A stretch of 64,000 nt of DNA from Phytophthora hibernalis (GCA_012656075.1 JAAKBF010000282.1:124001-188000); one strand, 5' to 3'. Positions 45,265 to 56,317 are shown, numbered from the stretch's first letter. Numbers and translations: made by a program. The notes: a model not told the origin generated them from the letters alone.

Positions 45265-45332
45265 CACCACTCCACACCCGAGATGCTCAAAATGAAGTTC
45301 ATTTAGCCCCACGTGATCGCGATCCTTGAAAA
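45265..45332 (+). repeat. Split direct repeat B2, 3' end of the element
   Basis: Ends GATCCTTGAAAA, after which similarity to B1 stops. Confidence 0.9.
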
Positions 45333-45589
45333 AGCATAGCAAATCTGTAAATGTTTTAGTCATGCATAGGCTTCATTCGTTGAGGATCGTTTAGGATATT
45401 CCCTGTACACCCATAATATGATATTATCGGCAAGAGACCTCGCTCTCATTTTAAGCATGCCATTTGTGATTTCTAGCATTATTGACCGGAAAACTGGAGT
45501 CGGTATGAGGTTCAACCTTGGTAACCTCCAGAATTGTTGTCTATCTACGTGATAGGTTCTACTCGATGATGGTCGTCGACTTACTTGAG

Positions 45590-47424
45590 TTAGTACGAGC
45601 TCGAAGTCGAACCGAAGCTCGAACTGAAGCTCGAATTGTACGCGCCATCGTACGCATCGTCCGTGCTAAAGAACATATGCAGATCCTCCTTCGATACCAT
45701 GAGGTTAAATCCAGGCATTTCACCCACACACGACTTGTCCATAAGCTTGAGGTCTGCATCGTTGCGCACATACGACGCCAGCACATTCATACCACACGTT
45801 TCTTTCCCTATATCACCTGCGGTCATCTGTGTAGACACGATTGTGCCGTGCGTGGCGTAGTCGAAGGCGACAAGCTCCTTGTTCTCCCCGTCAAGCACAT
45901 TCAACAGATACTCGGCATACTTGTGCGACGTCTGGGTATCCAAAGTTCCGCTGAGAAGAAGAACGCTGGCCTGACTTGGGATCGTTGCTGTCTTATTCCA
46001 GTACTGGTCGCGCTTGTACACAATACCATCAGCGTCATAAGTGCTGACGGCAACTTCCTGGCATGCTGGAGAGGTATCTTTCGCGAAGGCGCAGTAAAGC
46101 GGGATTGTCGAAGCAGTGCTCCCGTCACAGATTCTCGTGTTTTGAAAGCGTGCCTCCATCTCAGACATGGATGGAGTAGGTGACTCCACATCTCGGAGAA
46201 CACGATGAGGTAGTAGAGCAGGTCCGATTTAAACGCTTCGTCTTGGGTCTTAACGGAGGTATCCATATATGAGTTGGCGATCACGATGAATTGGTCCAGC
46301 ACTTCGATGTCCTCTGGCGCACAGCGGTTAAGTCTGTGAACAACCGGCGGAATGAGCCTTCGTAGGGAAGCTTCCTTTAGCAAGAAGCCCAAGACGGACC
46401 GCAGTGTACTTGATGGAGGGTCGTCTCCTCCTGCTGTCGCATTGTGCATGAGCGTTGCACAGGTCGAGTTTGGGTCGTTATCGAACTGCTGAATCAAGTC
46501 CTCAAGAGTATTATTGAGACTCTTCGACTCAAAATGCATTTTGCACTCGCTGTCTTCCTCACAAAGCGCCAAAAAAGCATCGCCCACCTCGCCATAATTA
46601 ATGTCCCACTCGGACATGAACATGAACTCGTCCGCAGGGGCCCCAGAACTCGTAGCAACTCCATCCAGAACATACCCTTTCACCGTTGGAGGAGCGAGAT
46701 GCATCAGGCGCTCCACCAAAACGGTGCCGTAGCTGCCACCATACACAAAGGTGTTGGCACCGTTCGAATACGTCGAAATGAACGTTGCAAGATCCGTAGC
46801 AGCGGTTGTCACTGAGAACGACGCTAGGTCACCATACTTTTTGTGAAGATCTTCAGCACACGCAGCCACCTCGAAGGCATCAATTGCGGTGCCAAAGGGG
46901 GAACCAGTCGTCGTGACTTGAGCTGCCACACAATCCAAACGGGTACTACGCCCAGTGCCGCGATGGTCCATCATATACACGTTCACGGCTCCTTCCAGCT
47001 GGGAATGCAGCATCACCATAGGGGATTCCACTACAAACGATAACGCCACACAAGTTAGTCTTCGTCAGTAATTTTACCATTTCAAAATGCTACCCCGACT
47101 TACGATCAACCGAAGAGTAGCCAGGGCCACCCTGAAGCAGCCATACATTGGAAGCAGTGCTAGGTCGCCAACTGTAGCGGGCAAACGCTTGAAGAAGATG
47201 TCGACCTTCGGATTCACCGACGCTGGGGTTTCACAGATGCCAGGGTAGCACAGCGGTGCACTGTACACCGCACACTCTGCATCTTCCGTTGAGCTTCCAG
47301 CACCAGAGAACGTGTAGTCGGAGCAAGGGTACCATCCGTTCAAGTCACTCGTCGATGAAACATTGGACTCAGCAGCTGCTTGTGCGAGTATCATCGCCGG
47401 AGCTATGAAATGTTTGAGCTTCAT
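45590..47424 (-). pseudogene. Secreted serine peptidase family S33 (TAP-like), copy C, broken
   Basis: Exon 1 runs 47,424-47,104: signal peptide MKLKHFIAPAMILAQAAA, WYPCSDYTFSGAGSS, and a one-C deletion (about 47,163) that shifts the frame before the LLQGGPGYSS equivalent. Intron 47,103-47,031 (73 bp, GTAAGT..TGTAG). Exon 2 reads on from 47,030 through MDHRGTGRSTR, VYGGSYGT (nucleophile Ser), SGAPADEF and CAPEDIEVL to a one-G deletion at FSEMW (about 46,190), then continues in the next frame with LLSGTLDTQTSHKY (acid) and DYATH (His) to a Ser-rich end and TAA. The FSE-W deletion is at exactly the same base as in copy A and absent from B. The C-terminus (LHMFFSTDDAYDG) is the only complete one of the three. 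Confidence 0.85.
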
Positions 47425-47429
47425 GTCTG

Positions 47430-48844
47430 ACGGGCAGGGAAAAGTTGGTGGTGGTTGGCGGCAGCTAGGAAAACTGGAAATGGTGCTTCTTGTAGTGCTC
47501 GTGCTTTTGCAATCTTGACTAAGTTATCTAGGCGCCAGTCGTTGTATCGCCACATCAAGTCCCCATCACGGAGACGCATTCACAGCGATGCATTGTTCAA
47601 TACATGTAATGCATCATCACCTTGTACCGCATCAACATGTTGACGGTGGAAAGGTTTTGCTGTTCGTCTACATTTTCCCATGACTATTATACATGTAACA
47701 GTTACCTGCCCTTTCGTGTTCCACTTGTGTATACTATGGTTTACAAACTTTGTAATGTACAGTACAAAGTCGTTGCACGAAGAAGCTCTAAAATTCAGGA
47801 AGACGACAAGAAAGGGAGTTGATAGATTATAATCACAGGAAACTCTTTCAGATTGCCCTCTTTTTCACGTTTCCAGTGTTTAGCGGGCGGCGAACCTTCG
47901 CGCAACATCGTCTGAGCTAATTGGCTAATAGATTCTTGCACTTATTTTTATATTAAAATAGCTGAGTGGCAACACGCAGGTCATTTATTAGTTTCTAAAG
48001 GACATTTGAATATGCAAATTATATTGGTTATAAATGCCATTTTCCAGCTCCAAGCAGATATAAATTTTTCAAGGTATATTTATTTTCGCAAAATCGCTCC
48101 ACTTTTAAGTTCTACTTCGAAGTATTGCTTAAAAGTATTAAAATAGAACTCGACAACAAACACTGCATCTCATGTTGGGCGAAACATATTCGGTGATTGC
48201 ATTGTATTCACGTGAGTAACACCTACTGTACTGGAATTAACTTTATCTAATACATGTATATTAGTCGGCACTGCCAACTTGGCAGACACATGAAGCAGGC
48301 TGTGACATGTTGGTCGGTACAACAATATGTTGGCCGACCTACATGTACCGGTACATGCACTTGCACGCTCGTTGCATTAGATTACGGCCATTCTTCGATA
48401 CGCGGTCCCTGAAGGGCGTACAGTTCATTACTTTGAAGTACTGAGATGAATACATGTAGACTCAGTCTGAGCTCTGAGTCACTCAGAGCCTAAACAAACG
48501 GATTCGTTCAGAGGCGCCAATAGGAACAGTGTCTATACGGATAAAGCAACTACCACCAGCCTTCGAATCTTAATAGGGTTAACGTCCATCGTGCCGAGTT
48601 ATGAGCTTCATCAGCAGTATAGCGAATGTATTCAGAAGATCTCCATCGGTACGAAAAACTGCTTGATGCCCTCCAGCGTCAGATCATCACGCTTCACGAG
48701 CATAAACTTCCGCGTAAAGGTCAGAACCTCATTGGGCATTGTAGTCGACACTATAATAGATGCACCTGCGTCGACGTTGGCAGGTAGCGGTAGTTGTAAT
48801 AAATCTGTTACTTCAACCCCTGTTGAGGGCTGCTAATTAAAATC
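47430..48844. other. AT-rich spacer, no recognised gene
   Basis: Upstream of S33 copy C it keeps about 220 bp of homology to the region upstream of copy A (shared GTGGAAA.GTTTTGCTGTTCG). The rest is unique and AT-rich, with TACATGTA at 47,601, 47,690, 48,251, 48,340 and 48,451 and TACTTCGAAGTA at 48,113. Confidence 0.5.
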
Positions 48845-48942
48845 TGTTGCGGAAATGCTGAATGACCTGTTGTCTTCAAATATACTGAAAAGCTGTTGCC
48901 CGAGTTGGAATGCCTGTTGTTTAGGTTAGGACGGAGTATTGT
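48845..48942 (+). repeat. Left inverted repeat of the MULE
   Basis: Pairs with 51,994-52,085 at roughly 80% identity by eye, including the block GTTGGAATGCCTGTTGTT. Confidence 0.7.
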
Positions 48943-49242
48943 CAACAGGTTTCCCGGTCCGAAACATGTTACAGAAATTCAGTAGCGTGCATGTAAGGGC
49001 ACCAACTCTCGGCCACATCTGATTTGTGCCACGTTCAGGTTAGAAGTGGAAGGCCTCAGTATACCAACAAGAGAGTGCTAAGGTCGTAAGTTTAGTGGTG
49101 CTGCTGTTGACACCATTCCAAAGTATCCGTTTCGCAACTGCTTTGCCAAACGGCACGTCTATCTATTACTACGACTGGTCAAAGTCTTATTAAGCAAAAT
49201 GCTTTCCCCGAGCAAGACAGGGACGACAACAGCGAGGGCACG

Positions 49243-51809
49243 GTGGTAATGGAGTGGTCTTTTGAGAGCGATCCCGGCAATCCCGACGCAAGCGACACCA
49301 ATGAAAGCGAACCTATGTTCGAGGAGAGGATCCTGGATCTATTACCAGTTGTCAGCTACACCGACGCCATCAACCTACGTGCTGCGCGTGAAAACTCATC
49401 TGACCCCGACGACAGTTTTGATGACGAAACAATCGCTGGACTAGATTTCGGATCTGACGCCCAAATGGATATTTCGCCAGCACCAGTTCTCCCATTGCTT
49501 GAGGGCTATACCAGTGTCGGCATTTTCGAAATTCTCCATGATGCTGAAGTGACTCGCCAAAATCTAAATGATTTCATTTACACGTACGACACTCGCTACA
49601 TCGAAGTATGTATCAGCTACCGTATTCATATGTAAGTCGCATTTCAGGTGTACTCACAAGCTCAAAATCGCCAGGCCACTCAGTACCATCTCGCTATGAG
49701 CTTCTGCGACAAGACCAAGATGTGTAACAAAAGTCAAGCGAGGTATTTCTCCGGTTCTGAAACCAGAAATCGACAGACTTTTGCTGCTTGAAACGGGAGC
49801 CGGCCGAGTCCGAAACTTGCTGTCGTTCAAATATCGTAATGATCTTGCTGTTTTGCAACTTGTTCCAGAGGGACGACAGCTCGAAAATCGAAGGCCTACC
49901 TTAAAGAGTTGCGAAAAAATTGACGGCGGCTGGGAGATTGACAACTTCAACGTACTGCGCAACTGGGCTAGCGGTAAACTTTGCCAGACAGAAGAGGAGT
50001 TCGACGCACCAGCCTTGTCAGATGCCGCATCTATGAAGGAGCTGATCGTTTTAGAAACCTTCGAGCACGTCAGCACCTAATCGGGGTATCCTGTTACTTC
50101 AATCGGCATAATCCTGACCTCCCGCCCATTATTTCGTGGTGTTGAACGCGCGGAACGGAAGTCTTGTGATGGCAACCGACGGCACTTACCGCATCCATTT
50201 TGGTGGGTAGACACTGGTCGACTGTGGGGGCATCTCTGTTCAACGTTTCCGTTCAAGTTACGTACAAACTTTCCAACCGTGGCTTTACATGTTTGTGCGA
50301 TCGGAAAGTCAGTTCGCCTACGAGAATATGTGTCAGACTCTTGTTCTTATGCTGACATGTTCCTTGACGTGAAGGTCGAAATTGCGAGCTGCACGATTGA
50401 CCATTCAAACGCTATTGCCGGTGCTCTTGTATCTGTATGGCCAAATGCTGGGAACATCTTTTGCGCAAAGCAAAAAGGCAACCCATGTACAACGCCTGAC
50501 AAACAGAGCTTACATCAAAAAATTGTACAACATCTCAAAATGCTACACTTGACACGGTCGATGCAACAGTTCAGGGCCCTCTCTAAGCGCGTAATCCGAG
50601 AGTGGAAGGTCGACGGAGAAGTTGGGTACGCAGAATGGTTCGAAGACAGCTACATGACCTCTCGTTGGGAGCGGTGGAGTGTAAATAGTTCCTCAATACC
50701 TGGCTTCTTACCGACTCAGCAGCCAATCGAAGCCCACCACCGCGTCATCAAAGTCATTGTATCAGACTTTAAAAGACTTCGACGGAGACCGTGCTCAACA
50801 GTGTCCTCCCTCGTGTTCTTCTTTATGATGTGGATGTGAAAATGCACGCTGTGCATAGACACTTTTGCGAAGGTGAGCGGGTTGAGCACATTCTCTGTAT
50901 CGACAAAAGCAGTTTGACTTACGTGTTGAACTCATGATGTGGAGGCCCTCTTCCTACAGAATCAGTGGTTAAAGCGTCCGCGTATCTCACTGACTTGAAC
51001 AACCACCGCGTTATTTTGGCTCGCAACTCTCGGCTCATTCCTCAACGTGTCGAGTTTAACAGCTGCAAGGCAATGGTTCGAGTCGGCAGTCTCGCTGGCT
51101 CAGGCGTCAGCTATGAGAGATCTCGACGGTAAGAAACATTACTCGAAGCCTGACTTTAAATGTGCTGACATTTTGCTAGATTGTTTCCTCACTCACAGGG
51201 AGACTAGGCAGCCGAGAGCCTATCTCAACCAGCCAGTTTAACTTTGAATCACTGCAGAAGGTTTATATCGATCGATCCAGCTAGCAGCTTTACCCGTGCT
51301 TCGGTTGGAGCCAACTTGGAAGCTCGAAATCGTAAAATTCGTGCCTCTTTCCAGTAATAACTCCTTGTACTCACCTCCGATGTCGTTGTTTACAGGTTGA
51401 AATGGTGCGGAACACGTTCAGGTGCACATGTAAACGGTACATGCACTGCGGGTGGACGTGCGCCCACGTAATCGCCGCACTTCAACTTACCGACAAGCTC
51501 GACCTATCATCGGCGATGCAGGGGATTCCAATGCGGGGACCACCCGGCCGACGACGGAGCATTGGTACCGCTCTAACGAGGGAAGACCAAACGTCACCAG
51601 ACTACTTCGACGTGAAGAAGTTGACGACGTTGTTCACGCAACAACCAGGCCGAGTGGTGCGCTGGCCATTGGTACAAGAGTTCGACGTACAAGACAGGAA
51701 CTTAGCTTTCCGCGAGCACAGAATCGGCCAAGTCGCAGGATGCAGCATGTCTGAAGAGGACGGCGTTTTCGAGTGGAGCGTTTCCTTCTTGCATGGAGGT
51801 ACACTTTAA
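49243..51809 (+). pseudogene. MULE transposase with SWIM zinc finger
   Basis: An acidic N-terminus (49,243-49,635) is followed by fragments of the DDE domain: DGTYRIHFGGWTLVDCGG (first Asp, about 50,180-50,235), PWLYMFVRSE, then TIDHSNAIAGALVSVWPNAG (second Asp, about 50,395-50,455) and WERWSVNSSSIPGFLPTQQP IEAHHRVIK (Glu, about 50,668-50,755). A SWIM finger CTCKRYMHCGWTCAHVIAAL (CxCx..CxH, about 51,423-51,485) follows, then a C-terminal tail. SWIM fingers are usual in MULE and FAR1-type transposases. At least four frame changes and several stops, so inactive. Some gaps (for example 49,636-49,660 and 51,240-51,400) could include introns. Confidence 0.8.
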
Positions 51810-51993
51810 TATCAGGTGCAGGAGCTGGTGGGGGGTATTATCCGGGCGAGGAAGTTGTAGGCGCTGTAGGAGATCATCGACAACATACAATTCATCATTG
51901 ACTACATGCACGTTTGACTTCGCTAAACATGGGTTTTGTGTCTGGTACTGATTTCCTGTGACAGGATTTCAGCCTGGAAAAACTGTTGTATGC

Positions 51994-52085
51994 CTGCCGA
52001 CCTAACCTGAACAACAGGCATTCCAACTCCGGCAACCGCTTTTAGTATAGTCGAAGATAACAGGTTTTTCAGCATTTCTGCAACA
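51994..52085 (-). repeat. Right inverted repeat of the MULE
   Basis: Complement of 48,845-48,942. On the minus strand this end reads VAEMLKNLLSSTILKAVAGV in an ORF that extends outward to 52,243. Confidence 0.65.
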
Positions 52086-52750
52086 TATATTAAGGTTTTT
52101 CCTTCACCAGAGCTTCGGTCAGGGATAGAAAACACCGTCGTCTTGCCCGTTCGTGGATCGAAGGTGTGATATAGCACGTTGCTCGATGGTGGAGAGCTTC
52201 TCAAAGCCTGCTTGAACAGCAATAATAATGGATAAAACGTCAATAACCTTTGATAAATTGGAACATTGCCTCCTGGTCGCTACAGATCGATTCAGAGCCT
52301 GAACCTTCTCAGGTAGATACAGGAGAGACCTACCACATGAGTAGATGCTTCACAGCAGGTCTTCTTTGGATTCCATGGCCTCGATAGTAGGGAAAACTGT
52401 AATATGTAACTGACCCTGCCGAATCTCTGTCATCTTCGTCTACGAGACGCGTACAGAAGCGAATATGGATGAATATCATCAATTCTCCGACTATACTGGT
52501 GCTGACTAAATATAATATTGGCCAATAGGATGGCGATCTGAAGAAGAGTACAAATATCGACCAATTAGAAAACGTAGTTCGTATATTTTTGTCCAATCAG
52601 AGAGAGATTTGGCTGAATGCATGTGTCTATCGACAGCTCCGACATATCCTGTCGGAGGGACCAGCAAAGTTATTGATATACCCCTACAAATCACCAGTCA
52701 TTCGAATATTTCCTGAATATCCCGCAAGCTCCGACATCTCCGACCCCAAG
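52086..52750. other. Spacer between MULE and Crypton
   Basis: A minus-strand ORF end (52,243 down to 51,923; FDPRTGKTTVFSIPDRSSGE) and another at 52,596-52,330 are unassigned. The segment directly upstream of 52,751 may contain the 5' end of the Crypton, which has no TIR to mark it. Confidence 0.4.
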
Positions 52751-54232
52751 ATGAGTCTGAACGACCTAGCACCTGCCAACACGAAGCGAGCTCGCGAAAG
52801 CGCATCGCGCTCGTTTCTCAAGTACCTCGGCGAAGAAAACGTTAGCTGGGCGTACCTGGAGTCGTGCATGCTGCGTGAGAGCGCTCCACTCATTCTGGCA
52901 GCTGTGGTCGACAAATTCGGCATGCACCTCGCGTTCAAGGAAGGTCGCAAAGGACAGCTTCTTGCTCGGCACTCGGTCTTGCAGTACTACCGACAGGCCA
53001 AGAACTGGCTGCTGGACCAATTTCCCCAGCATCGAGGGGCGGTTGAAAGGGAGTTGCTGAAGAAAGGACAAGTGCTGGAGCGCTACTGCATGAAGCGCGA
53101 GTCTGGAGTGTTTGTTAACAAGGCCCCCGCATGTACGAAGAAGGCACTCAAGCAAATGATGTCGTATCTGTATTCGACTGCTGGTACTGTTGCCGATTAT
53201 CAAGACGCAGCACTGGTGTGCTTACTCTGGTTCCTCTTCGGTCGTGCGTCGGACCTCACCATGCTTCGGAAGGCAAACTTGTCCATCGGGTCTGGAAATA
53301 TCTTCTTCGTGCGTTTTATCCGGATGAAGACTTCTGATGAGCAAGGCCTATCGCTTTTTCCGGACGAAGATTTCGCCACGTGCCCGCTCCTTGCAATTGC
53401 GCTTGCCTTGGCTTCGCAGTCATCACCGACGCTGTCGCTGTTGAGCCAGCTACCTGAACAGCAGTCAACTTCTCCGGCCGTCCTGACGCCGACAACTCCG
53501 CTCATTGACTTGATTGACCACCCGGATGACATGGCCGCGCTGCAAGGCGGTCGCTCTGACCAAGAGAAGATCAACGAGACGGGTCCAGGGATTCACAGCT
53601 ACGTCAACCGCGTTCTTGATCGAATCACCAAGCCAGCCGGCGTGTTGGAGCGGTTGACATCTCACTTATTCCGTCGAGGTGGCGCGTAGCACGCCAATGG
53701 GGCTGGTATGTGTGTTCAGTGGATCTTCGACCGAGGAGCTTGGAACATGACAGCAACAAACAAGGCGTTTGCCTACGTCTTCAATACGCCATCCGAAGAC
53801 CACAAGGTAGCCCGTGTTTTGAGTAGTCGCCATCCCGACAAAGAAGTCTTCCTCCAATCTCTGGATACCTTTGACTCCGACACACAGATCAAGATTCGCA
53901 CCGTCTCCGCGGCCCTGTTCTCAGCTTACACCGGTCTAGAAGCTGTACAATTCAACGTCAACGGGCCCGTACTGGACACACTGATGGCATACCTGTTGCG
54001 GCACTACCCATGCGTAAAGGGTGTCAACCCAAGCGGCTTGGCAATCCAGCGACTCGAATCTTGCGCCGTTGAAAATGGCTTCACCACTAACACTTTGCTT
54101 GCGTGGTCGTCGCACCTGACATTCGATCGGAAGGCCAGCGACACTGAAGAACCAATAAAATCCCAATCCGCAACAACGGACATCACGAAGCACCCACTGG
54201 TTGTTCATCAAACTGCGTTGATTGAGCAATAA
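52751..54232 (+). pseudogene. Crypton tyrosine recombinase, nonsense-mutated
   Basis: Start chosen at MSLNDLAPANTKRARESASR (52,751), not an in-frame ATG at 52,589, because the ordinary oomycete Crypton N-terminus begins near here. SAM-like domain with RSFLKYLGEENVSW, then the catalytic domain: CLLWFLFGRASDL (first Arg, about 53,225), RMKTSDEQGLSLFPD and TSHLFRRGGA (HxxR, about 53,660). The next codon is TAG where this family has Gln in HLFRRGGAQHAN. The frame then continues HANGAGMCVQWIFDRGAWNM and FAYVFNTPSEDHKVARVLSS (Tyr region, about 53,770) to another in-frame stop, TAA at 54,230, again where Gln would fit (EQ-QIQVNQKL). Crypton YRs cut and paste DNA circles without a reverse transcriptase. 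Confidence 0.85.
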
Positions 54233-54780
54233 ATCCAAGTCAATCAAAAACTTGACGCCCGGATGGCTATAATGGAGGCTAAGGTCTACAACACACCGCA
54301 ACAAACAACACTAACAAAGGTCAGAAGAGAGATACCAAGCAACAGCGAGCCCCCAGTCAAGAGAAGACGTACCGCTTCAGCGCCAACAAACCTGAGAGAC
54401 GTCTGGTTCAACGTGGTACGTCCAAGTACCACGCATGTGGAGCTCTGTCGACGGTGCTACCAAGCACGTGAGGTCCACCGCCAAACTCGTAGTCGCCTTC
54501 ATGAAGTTGTTTCTTGCGGACGGGTTCCAGCTAGATGAAACGTCTCCACGCTACCGAGATGACGTCCTAGAGGCCGGCACGAAGGCTGAGAACGAGCTTC
54601 TTTCCTTTCTTCGGCAGCGCAACATCACAGCCCGCGGAAGTCAGAACGTACTCAAGAACCTGCGGAAGCTGCACAAGACCGGCCTCCTGAACACCCATGA
54701 CCGACGCTATCATCAGCTTCAGGCTTCTGGCCGCATCGTCGACCCTGCACCTCGACACACAACCGACATCATCACTTTGA
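54233..54780 (+). pseudogene. Crypton C-terminal domain
   Basis: After the TAA the same frame goes on (MAIMEAKVYNTPQQTTLTKV) with a basic patch KRRRTAS. A second frame from 54,435 has STAKLVVAFMKLFLADGFQL, RYRDDVLEAGTKAENELLSF and SQNVLKNLRKLHKTGLLN, a helical C-terminal domain that I associate with oomycete Crypton proteins and that probably binds DNA. At least one frameshift (about 54,420-54,440). Confidence 0.65.
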
Positions 54781-55036
54781 CGTCGAAGCCGAGTGGAGCT
54801 CTGACGCAGATCAAGCGGCTGAGGTGCTGCACTCCGTCCGCAAGGTTCTTGACCGCAAGCGCATAGACCGCATGACGTACTACCTTGTGGACTGGGAGCC
54901 GACGTGGGAACCGCGCAAGCACGTGGGTCAGACGATCATCGCCAAATTTGAGAGGGAGCGTCGGGCACTCGTGCGCAAGACCTACATCGAGTACGAGGCT
55001 GTGGAAGACAACTCGCTCAACAAAACCGAACGCTAA
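54781..55036 (+). pseudogene. Chromodomain downstream of the Crypton recombinase
   Basis: Reads DVEAEWSSDADQAAEVLHSV then RKVLDRKRIDRMTYYLVDWE and PTWEPRKHVGQTIIAKFERE, ending in TAA at 55,036. The VRKVLDxR...YLVDW..TWEP pattern is a chromodomain with its aromatic positions. It is one frameshift away from the Crypton C-terminal frame (near 54,775) and in the same orientation with no gap, so it looks like the end of the same protein. It could instead be a remnant of a chromodomain gypsy element, but no integrase or LTR sequence is next to it. Confidence 0.65.
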
Positions 55037-55039
55037 AGC

Positions 55040-55985
55040 ATTAAGAGCGAATACAGGGTGTATTACAGGCTTAGACAATAACATGTTGCAAGCTATGAAT
55101 TGGTAGCACCGTTCAGAACACCAAGCTTAGCCTCCTTTCGGAACAGCAAGGTTAACCTCGTTACAGAGTACGATTTTAAGCAGACACAGAGCAAGCACGC
55201 CTTGTACAGATAGCAAAGGCTGCAGCCCATAAGCATGCATACAAACATGAACACTAGGCCTGGCAAGAGCCGCTGGCACTCGGTCGGTAAGAAAGGGAGC
55301 GATGACTTGTTCGGGAGAAGAACAAAAAGAGAGAATGGCGTGGAATATAAAGCAGCGGGGCTGAGAGCCTCTCCAGGCCACTAGTTCACAATTAACCTCG
55401 TTTTTGAGGTTGTATCCACTTCCGTCTCGCTAACCAACCGCTCCTTAAGGTAATTACGCGTAAAAATTCTGTAAAAAGACGATTTTGGGTGAGTGGCCTC
55501 ACTTGCCAATCTGCTACGGCAAGTGAGCATGTCTCCGTAGCGATTTTGTGCAGAAAAACATGCATTTTAGTAAAACGCCGTTTTCTCGGCCCACAGGCCG
55601 TTTCAGGCCCTCATAGCCTACAATTTGTAGTACAAACGGCCCTCTGGCAGGCAAACACATCTTACTTTAGATCCTTCGCATGTTTTTACATATCTGTGTG
55701 TCGAACACAAATTTCTGTACAATCTATGTCAGCGTCGGAGCGAGTCGGCGGTCGGAGGATTTACGATATGGTATGGTTCGATAGCGCGGAGAGTCAGCTA
55801 CATGATATTGGTGGTTACATGGCGGGGTGATACAGAGCGAAATCGATACAGGGCTACATACGCGCTTCTAGGGCAGTCGTGAATATTGGGTAAAGCCCAA
55901 CAAGTCATGCAGTTGAAAATAGCATAAACGTAGTAATTTTGCATTTTCGATTCATGCGCTTTTGCGTTTTGAGAGGCGCCGTAAG
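55040..55985. other. Spacer between Crypton and hAT, no recognised gene
   Basis: Short ORFs only (55,489-55,830 the longest). It contains the hairpin at 55,498 and ends with GCCGTAAG (55,978-55,985), the left copy of the hAT target duplication. Confidence 0.5.
55498..55527. repeat. Hairpin, 10-bp arms
   Basis: CTCACTTGCC and GGCAAGTGAG around a 10-nt loop. Confidence 0.85.
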
Positions 55986-56317
55986 CATGGATTGACAGTA
56001 GTTTGCTTAAATTACTGGTGCGCTGTTGGCTACTGGCGAACTACTGGTCAAATTACTGCAGTAGGCAGTAATTTGGGACGAGGTGTAACTTACTGCTACT
56101 GCAGTAACCAGTAATCAGATTGAGAGCGTATTTACTGTAGTTACTGCCATTTTACTGCCGAGCAGCTGATGAAATCCTGGAGAGCATGACCTTAGATCAA
56201 CGGGTTCGACTACACTGCTACCCTCCGCACGCTGCTTCTACCTGTTGGCCCGGGCGACCATATCAAAAGAGCGTCCGACAGTCGCAAACGTCGTACAAAA
56301 GCCATGTTCGTAGACCA

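Larger units (their letters stand above)
39232..45332 (+). mobile_element. PAT/Ngaro-like tyrosine-recombinase retrotransposon, 6.1 kb
   Basis: Order on plus: A1 repeat, unknown ORF, Gag-like ORF with Cys/His finger, a linker ORF, reverse transcriptase/RNase H, tyrosine recombinase, then B1-A2-B2. The split direct repeats are A1 39,232-39,392 with A2 45,103-45,263 (161 bp each) and B1 45,033-45,100 with B2 45,265-45,332 (68 bp each). This arrangement defines Ngaro/PAT-type members of the DIRS order, which integrate with a YR instead of a DDE integrase and make no target duplication. Structurally complete, though RT/RH and YR are mutated. Confidence 0.9.
48845..52085 (+). mobile_element. Mutator-like (MULE) transposon remnant with inverted ends
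   Basis: A degraded MULE transposase lies between imperfect inverted repeats: 48,845-48,942 (TGTTGCGGAAATGCTGAA...TTGGAATGCCTGTTGTT) and the complement of 51,994-52,085. Weaker similarity extends inward to about 49,010 and 51,940. MULEs commonly have such long terminal repeats. I found no 9-bp target duplication, so the true ends may be elsewhere. Confidence 0.6.
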
